A DNA stretch of 36,857 nucleotides from Alistipes sp. (GTDB taxonomy: Bacteria; Bacteroidota; Bacteroidia; Bacteroidales; Rikenellaceae): the NCBI GenBank assembly GCA_017937805.1, contig JAGBCX010000046.1:1-36857 (forward strand), read 5' to 3'. Shown piece by piece: positions 32,307-36,857 of this stretch. Numbering within the stretch: position 1 is the stretch's first letter; each line of letters starts with the position of its first letter. The notes beneath the pieces were generated by a model. The model searched no databases. It saw only the letters and a program-made list of their open reading frames with translations, and was not told the DNA's origin. Position numbers and translations under genes: made by a program.

Positions 32307-34454
32307 TTACTCTTTTTCAAAGAGAAGTACTGCTACATCATACTGACCCAACTTTACCTTCTTGCCATTTTTTGCTACTTCGCCATTGCCGAGAGTTGAA
32401 GACTCGACATAGCGATAACCAGGTACCGAAATCTTGGTCGAAAGCTCCGCCTTATCGAACTCGTTAGTGGCAACTACAACCATTTTATCCTTGCCCCAGA
32501 ATCCCTTTGCCTGCACCTCCTTATTTGAGTTCTCGAAGCCCAAAACATCGCGGAAAGTACCATACTGGAAACACTCCTTGTATCTATCTCGAATACCATT
32601 CACCTTAGCCAAATACGATTGATAGTGAGGAGTCTTATCGATAAGGTCGCGACAACGGTAAATCTCGATGTCGTTAATCAAACCCTTTATCAATGTCATA
32701 TTCACACGCGATTCAATATCTCTATCGTCACGAATGCGACGATCCGAGAAAGGAATCTCAGGGAATGTATAGCGGAACAATTCAGCGAAATTCTCATAAC
32801 CAGGCTGTATCTTGATTATATGAACAAAGTCGCATCGCATTGCTGTGAAATCTGCCAACATCTCCGTACCAATCGCAAAATCTGGATTGCACTCCTCGCT
32901 GATGAAATCGTGTAAATCCTTCAAGAGGTAGGAGTTGTCAGCCAAAAGTCGGATGTTTGGCACTGGGAACTCGCGCGACAAATCCCACGGCACCATCTGG
33001 CGCAAGCCCTTGCCGAGCTGGTCGAAGAAGATACAGTCGGCACCATTATTATAGGCGCGAATCGCCAAGTTCTTCATATGCTGATGCCACTCTGGAGCGC
33101 GCGCATCTGCCATAGCAAACGACACCGCCTGATACTCTGCGGTATATGTGCCTCGACCCGAGAAACGATACTGGTCGATAAATTCAGGACCACCAGGACT
33201 CTTGTAGCTTATCCTACGACCAACCTTACTATTGTAATATTTGCTATTCGTATCCATCAAGCGACCATTGGCATAGACCATCAACTTCTGACCGCTCTCC
33301 TTGAATTTGAGAATCGCCTCGCGGAAGCCTGCGTCACCGCCTTGGCTATCGTCTGGAGTGAAGTCTGGGTAACAATTATCCATACCCTCTTTCCACCATC
33401 CAAAGGCGTGAACAGCACTCGCGCCAACGCTCTCACCCACCTGCTGAATGCGACCATACAAATCGGAATATTTGAAGAATTGCTCTCCGTACTGATGACG
33501 GAAGATTATGCGCTGCCACGACTTCATCTCGCGCACCCACTGAGGAACCTCCTGACGCTCCCACCAAGTTGAACGCACCCACGCACCATACTTGTCGGCT
33601 GCTGCGTGCCACGAGCCATTGTAAGGCGAGAGAACATTCGAGGCGTTGCTCCACTTCTCACCTGCAAAGCAGTGCGGATATTTCGACATACCGAACTCGG
33701 GGATAGTATGCTTGCCATCCTTGTCGGCATATACACGCAATATGTGCCAAGTATCTTGCACATCCTCATCGTGGCTACCGACATACAAGCCCTGCTTCTC
33801 GCCCGAGAGCATAAAGCAGTTCATCGATGCCAAACCTCCGTAGTGCAAATCTAACTGACGGAATATCTGAGCAGGGGTCATATATGCCACCTTGTTCGAT
33901 TGAGACATAATAGCCTCTAACGGATCGTCATAACGACGACCTCCCTCGGTCGAAATAAGCAACTTGTGGTCGGTAGGGTAATTTGTGCCGTGAACGAGAG
34001 GGTAATGCAACTCACGAACAATCGAGTGTGCAAGATTGTTATGCATATCCGAAGCAAATCTAACCAAGTCGCCCTCCAAAGTGATGGTTAACTTCAACTT
34101 CATATCGACCTCAGTGCCTCGAACAACAAGCTTGTCGTAGACAATCACGATGCTCTGACCATCGCAAGTGACATTCGGATGCTGTCCACTGCCGAGAATC
34201 TCTATCTCGCGTTCGCCGTGAGTGTCGTAGTACATACGCCACAAGTAGCCTCCAGTAGCATAGTTGTGTCCCGTCGTGAGGTTTTTGAGCGAAACAAGGT
34301 TACCTTCGGCATCGACGCTGACCTCGACAAGGTCGTTCTTTAGCATAAATTCGCCTGAGGTTGTGCTCTCATTAACTGATGGTGTCGAACTGCAAGCGTA
34401 AAAACAGACCAAGCTACACCATAGTAGAATCGTAAGTAAAATCGGTTTTTTCAT
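32307..34454 (-). CDS. Large glycoside-hydrolase-like lipoprotein (DUF6259-type)
   Basis: 715 residues with a lipobox (FYAC, lipidated Cys21), so it is anchored in the envelope. Residues about 30-290 form a beta-sandwich of the carbohydrate-enzyme supersandwich kind (MLKNDLVEVSVDAEGNLVSL). The middle (about 300-610) reads as a TIM barrel with YANGRLMDTNSKYY, GADCIFFDQLGKG (candidate catalytic Asp) and AIGTEMLADF (candidate Glu). A beta C-terminus follows. The layout fits the DUF6259 family of putative glycosidases; substrate and reaction are unknown. It follows the permease gene by 128 bases containing an unusual G/C hairpin and may be co-transcribed with the ribokinase and permease genes. 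Confidence 0.68.
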   Translation of the reverse strand: MKKPILLTILLWCSLVCFYACSSTPSVNESTTSGEFMLKNDLVEVSVDAEGNLVSLKNLTTGHNYATGGYLWRMYYDTHGEREIEILGSGQHPNVTCDGQSIVIVYDKLVVRGTEVDMKLKLTITLEGDLVRFASDMHNNLAHSIVRELHYPLVHGTNYPTDHKLLISTEGGRRYDDPLEAIMSQSNKVAYMTPAQIFRQLDLHYGGLASMNCFMLSGEKQGLYVGSHDEDVQDTWHILRVYADKDGKHTIPEFGMSKYPHCFAGEKWSNASNVLSPYNGSWHAAADKYGAWVRSTWWERQEVPQWVREMKSWQRIIFRHQYGEQFFKYSDLYGRIQQVGESVGASAVHAFGWWKEGMDNCYPDFTPDDSQGGDAGFREAILKFKESGQKLMVYANGRLMDTNSKYYNSKVGRRISYKSPGGPEFIDQYRFSGRGTYTAEYQAVSFAMADARAPEWHQHMKNLAIRAYNNGADCIFFDQLGKGLRQMVPWDLSREFPVPNIRLLADNSYLLKDLHDFISEECNPDFAIGTEMLADFTAMRCDFVHIIKIQPGYENFAELFRYTFPEIPFSDRRIRDDRDIESRVNMTLIKGLINDIEIYRCRDLIDKTPHYQSYLAKVNGIRDRYKECFQYGTFRDVLGFENSNKEVQAKGFWGKDKMVVVATNEFDKAELSTKISVPGYRYVESSTLGNGEVAKNGKKVKLGQYDVAVLLFEKE

Positions 34455-34483
34455 AAAGTTAATAGTTATAATAAATTAGGGTT

Positions 34484-34491
34484 TATCTTTG
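34484..34491 (+). promoter_or_regulatory. Promoter-like motif on the plus strand in the permease/lipoprotein gap
   Basis: TATCTTTG matches the -7 consensus but points away from both neighbouring minus-strand genes and towards the hairpin at 34512-34549. No -33 element. It may be chance or drive a short RNA. Confidence 0.25.
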
Positions 34492-34511
34492 TAATGGGCT
34501 GATATCTAACT

Positions 34512-34556
34512 AAATACCCCTCCCCCAAAAAAATCGGGGGGGGGTATTTGATACCC
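34512..34556. repeat. G/C-run hairpin with two competing stems, including a G9 tract
   Basis: AAATACCCCTCCCC (34512-34525) pairs with GGGGGGGGGTATTT (34536-34549), giving 14 bp with one G-T pair and a ten-base loop. The overlapping GGGTAT (34542-34547) also pairs with ATACCC (34551-34556), so the two stems exclude each other. The G9 tract is 34536-34544. There is no T-tract, so it is not a standard terminator. Confidence 0.6.
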
Positions 34557-34582
34557 TTTGTTATAATATACTTAGGTATGTC

Positions 34583-35590
34583 TTAGTTACCCGCAACAAC
34601 GATAATGCCCAAGCCCACAATAAAGAGCAGGAACATAAGGCCGAGCAACCAATTGGTCTTCTTGTCTGCACCCTTGAACTCCTTCCAGATGAACACACCC
34701 CAGAAAGCTGCAATCATAGGAGCACCCTGACCGAGTGCATACGATACTGCTGCACCTGCCTTACCTGCTGCGATATAGCTAAACGCAGTACCAAGGCACC
34801 AAATCATACCGCCAAGGATACCTACGAGGTGAGTCGAGAACGAACCCTTGAAGTACTCGCTATACGATACAGGTTCGCCAACGAACGGCTTCTTCATAAC
34901 AAAGGTATTGAAGATGAAGTTCGAGAGAAGCACACCTATCGAGAAGATAAAGATTGCCGAGTATGGAGTGAGCATACCTGCCGCAGGCTGCTCGAAGTTG
35001 TCGATATCCATACCCTTAACCACGAAGCGGTAGAAGGTTGACATAAGCAAACCTGCCACGATAGCGAGGACAACGCCCTTCTTGCGACCTGCATTCTGCT
35101 CGCCACCCTTCGCTACGCGACCTGCTGCCATACCGTTGCAGACGATAGCCACGACTACGAACAACACGCCCAAGCCGAGCAACCATGGGTTACCCTTTGC
35201 CTGTTCGAGGTAGTTGTTGATAACGCCCAAAACGAGAGCCAAACCGCAACCGAGAGGGAATGCCACAGCCATACCCGCCAACGAAGTCGAGGCCGAAAGG
35301 AGAATGTTCGAAGCGTTGAAAATCACGCCACCGAGCAATACCCACAATACGCTCTCATAGTTAGCCTGTGCCAAGTCGGCAACAAAGCCGCGACCCTCGG
35401 TGCCGATGCTACCCATCGTAAAACCAAGCAACAAAGTGAAGAGGACCATACCGATAACATAGTCCCAATAGAAGAGTTCGTAACGCCAAGTCTTACCTGC
35501 GAGTTTCTGGGTGTTACCCCACGAACCCCAACACAACATTGTGATAAAGCAGAATACAACTGCCAAAGTGTAACTGTTGATAATAAACAT
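34583..35590 (-). CDS. DMT-superfamily sugar/ureide permease-like transporter
   Basis: A 335-residue inner-membrane protein with about ten hydrophobic segments: CFITMLCWGSWGNTQKLAGK at the N-terminus, then GGVIFNASNILLSASTSLAG and AGAAVSYALGQGAPMIAAFW. The pattern matches the ten-helix sugar- or ureide-permease branch of the drug/metabolite transporter superfamily, often mislabelled as a multidrug DMT permease in Bacteroidales. It follows ribokinase by 34 bases on the same strand, so uptake of ribose or a nucleoside-type sugar is the natural inference. Substrate cannot be read from sequence alone. Confidence 0.8.
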   Translation of the reverse strand: MFIINSYTLAVVFCFITMLCWGSWGNTQKLAGKTWRYELFYWDYVIGMVLFTLLLGFTMGSIGTEGRGFVADLAQANYESVLWVLLGGVIFNASNILLSASTSLAGMAVAFPLGCGLALVLGVINNYLEQAKGNPWLLGLGVLFVVVAIVCNGMAAGRVAKGGEQNAGRKKGVVLAIVAGLLMSTFYRFVVKGMDIDNFEQPAAGMLTPYSAIFIFSIGVLLSNFIFNTFVMKKPFVGEPVSYSEYFKGSFSTHLVGILGGMIWCLGTAFSYIAAGKAGAAVSYALGQGAPMIAAFWGVFIWKEFKGADKKTNWLLGLMFLLFIVGLGIIVVAGN

Positions 35591-35624
35591 AATAGTACTA
35601 TTTTAGATTGGTTAAATTTCTCCA

Positions 35625-36527
35625 TTAAAAGTTGTCAACCTCCTCGCGTGATGGAATCGACGGCTGTGCGCCCACTCGCGTAACCGATATCGCCGAGGCC
35701 TTTGTCGCAAAGCGCAACGCCTCGCGCAACGACATTCCCTCAGCCAAAGCGGCACACAAAGCTCCGTTATAGACATCGCCCGCTGCGGTGGTATCTACGG
35801 CATCGACCTTGTGAGCAGGGATAACCTCAGCCTTGCCATCCTCGTAGAGCATCGCTCCGTCGCTACCCAGAGTGATAACAACCTTCTTCACACCAAGTCG
35901 GCAAAGCTCCTCGGCAGCCAGACGAGCGGTTGTTTCGTTCTTCACCTCAACGCCTGTCAGAATCTCCGCCTCGGTCTGGTTCGGTGTTATAAGATAGAGT
36001 TTCGAGAGCGCCGACTCGCTAACCTTTGCCGCAGGGGCAGGATTTAAGATTACACGGGCACCCTTTGCCTCTGCTACACCGATGCACGCTTCGACCGTTG
36101 CCATCGGTATTTCGAGCTGCAACAGTACGATATCGCCCTCTTCGATGGTGTCGAGTGCAGGCATTACATCCTCCAACGACAGCTCATTATTTGCACCAAG
36201 GGCCACCGAGATCGAGTTTTGTGCCGACGCATCGACCAAAATCAACGCCACACCCGATGGGCACTCCTTGTGAACAATATAGGAGGTGTCGATACCATAG
36301 TGCTGATAGCGTGTTACCGCCTCGTCGCCAAAGATATCCTTACCTACGGCAGCCGCAAAGATTACGGGATGTCCCATCTTCGCAATCGCAACAGCCTGGT
36401 TGGCACCCTTGCCACCTCCGGCCATCATAAAACCTCCACCCAAAACCGTCTCTCCCGGACGCGGAAGATGCTCCGAGCGAACGACCATATCGGTATTCGA
36501 ACTACCAATTACAATGATTTTTTTCAT
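35625..36527 (-). CDS. rbsK: Ribokinase (PfkB family)
   Basis: 300 residues from the ATG at 36527; an in-frame start at 36572 lies upstream of the promoter motif and is rejected. It phosphorylates D-ribose at O5 with ATP. Visible are SSNTDMVV near the N-terminus, the sugar-binding GGGKGANQA (37-45) and the anion-hole/catalytic motif DTTAAGD (245-251, base Asp251), where Ala replaces the usual Gly in DTTGAGD. Length is as expected. It heads the transcript continuing into the permease gene and probably the glycosidase-like lipoprotein. Another PfkB-type sugar substrate is possible. Confidence 0.9.
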   Translation of the reverse strand: MKKIIVIGSSNTDMVVRSEHLPRPGETVLGGGFMMAGGGKGANQAVAIAKMGHPVIFAAAVGKDIFGDEAVTRYQHYGIDTSYIVHKECPSGVALILVDASAQNSISVALGANNELSLEDVMPALDTIEEGDIVLLQLEIPMATVEACIGVAEAKGARVILNPAPAAKVSESALSKLYLITPNQTEAEILTGVEVKNETTARLAAEELCRLGVKKVVITLGSDGAMLYEDGKAEVIPAHKVDAVDTTAAGDVYNGALCAALAEGMSLREALRFATKASAISVTRVGAQPSIPSREEVDNF

Positions 36528-36549
36528 ATTTACGACCACATAGTTTTTA

Positions 36550-36557
36550 CAAATATA
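36550..36557 (-). promoter_or_regulatory. Promoter -7 element of the ribokinase operon
   Basis: TATATTTG on the minus strand, 23 bases before the rbsK ATG at 36527. The nearest TTTG upstream is at a non-standard 23-base spacing. Confidence 0.55.
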
Positions 36558-36581
36558 GTAATATTTTTTCAAAAATCATAC

Positions 36582-36613
36582 AAAAAGAGCCATTCATTGT
36601 TCCGAATGGCCCT
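36582..36613 (-). terminator. Intrinsic terminator of the pyruvate:ferredoxin oxidoreductase gene
   Basis: Minus-strand stem GCCATTC / GAATGGC with loop GGAACAAT, followed by TCTTTTTG. It lies about 20 bases after the stop codon at 36634. Confidence 0.8.
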
Positions 36614-36633
36614 TTGAGTGAAGATTATTTATT

Positions 36634-36857
36634 TTAGAACTCCATCTTCGAGCGACGCACATAACCCTCATAACGCCACTTTGCATTCTCCTCGGCTGCC
36701 TGGTAGAGCTCCTCTGCCTCCTGAGGGAAGGTCTTCTGCAACGAGGTGTAACGCACCTCCTTCAACAAGAAGTCGCGGAACTTCGACCAATCCGGCTCCT
36801 TCGAGTCGAGAACGAACGGATTCTTGCCCTCCTCTTCGAGAAGTGGGTTGTAGTGCC
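36634..36857 (-). CDS. Pyruvate:ferredoxin (flavodoxin) oxidoreductase, C-terminal fragment
   Basis: Only the last 73 residues are inside the window; the gene continues beyond the right edge. The fragment has HYNPLLEEEGKNPFVLDSK, then FRDFLLKEVRYTSL and the terminal NAKWRYEGYVRRSKMEF, which match the C-terminal end of large homodimeric PFOR/NifJ enzymes. These oxidise pyruvate to acetyl-CoA and CO2 with ferredoxin as acceptor in anaerobes, which fits an obligate anaerobe of the gut. The stop is TAA at 36634-36636, followed by a terminator. Confidence 0.82.
   Translation of the reverse strand, partial: HYNPLLEEEGKNPFVLDSKEPDWSKFRDFLLKEVRYTSLQKTFPQEAEELYQAAEENAKWRYEGYVRRSKMEF

Noticed and set aside
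34512-34549. G/C hairpin as a normal intrinsic terminator
   Set aside because: No T-tract follows on either strand, so it is reported as a structure and not as a terminator.
36528-36572. rbsK start at 36572
   Set aside because: It is upstream of the -7 element at 36550-36557, and the family begins at the second methionine (MKKIIVIGSSNTD).
1-36857. Invertible promoters, integrases, transposases, CRISPR arrays and toxin-antitoxin genes
   Set aside because: I looked for recombinase genes, regularly spaced repeats and small paired genes and saw none; the inverted repeats found do not flank a promoter in the way of Bacteroides invertible capsule promoters.

Overview
The window comes from a Bacteroidota, almost certainly a Bacteroidales genome. 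A gut Rikenellaceae such as Alistipes is my guess, but the genus is not proven. The evidence is the repeated -7 promoter motif TAnnTTTG, the rpmB-rpmG-DUF4295 and rpsF-rpsR-rplI gene orders, lipoproteins of the DUF4369/TlpA type, and the general protein style. No rRNA, tRNA, CRISPR array or transposase gene was seen.

Layout. Positions 1-616 (minus) hold the ribosomal operon rpmB-rpmG-DUF4295. Positions 773-2872 (plus) hold a secreted GH42-type beta-galactosidase, ended by a bidirectional terminator. Positions 2942-25648 (minus) hold one tight run of 22 co-directional genes. Read in transcription order it encodes: a WecA-like initiating phosphoglycosyltransferase; UDP-glucose dehydrogenase; the WbpP/WbpO pair (UDP-GlcNAc to UDP-GalNAc to UDP-GalNAcA); Wzx flippase; Wzy polymerase; three glycosyltransferases; an acetyltransferase; the CapE/CapF/CapG route to UDP-L-FucNAc with an extra RmlC-like cupin; a WbuB-like glycosyltransferase; a nucleotidyltransferase-fold protein; RmlA and RmlB; and then, without a break, the housekeeping genes coaD, lpxD, a TlpA-like lipoprotein and ruvC. 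This is a Wzx/Wzy-type surface polysaccharide locus (capsule or O-antigen) predicted to make an acidic, L-FucNAc-containing glycan. The stretch at about 14.7-20.9 kb is visibly AT-rich, as expected of a serotype-specific core.

Positions 26061-27134 (minus) encode one continuous frame joining a TspO membrane domain to an iron/manganese superoxide dismutase. Positions 27328-27774 (plus) encode a YqaA/DedA-like membrane protein. Positions 27837-29513 (minus) encode a lipoprotein with an endonuclease/exonuclease/phosphatase domain. Positions 29700-30784 (plus) are rpsF-rpsR-rplI, 30865-32193 (minus) is mnmE, and 32307-36527 (minus) holds ribokinase, a sugar-permease-like transporter and a large glycoside-hydrolase-like lipoprotein. 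The window ends in the 3' end of a pyruvate:ferredoxin oxidoreductase gene (minus).

The observations most worth a second look are: the TspO-superoxide dismutase fusion; a C9 homopolymer inside the acetyltransferase gene, where a one-base slip in either direction gives an early stop; two more G9/C9 tracts in intergenic DNA; a 125-bp MITE-like element with 19-bp terminal inverted repeats that supplies the capF stop codon; period-7 degenerate repeats in several intergenic gaps; and a polysaccharide operon that runs directly into essential lipid A and coenzyme A genes.
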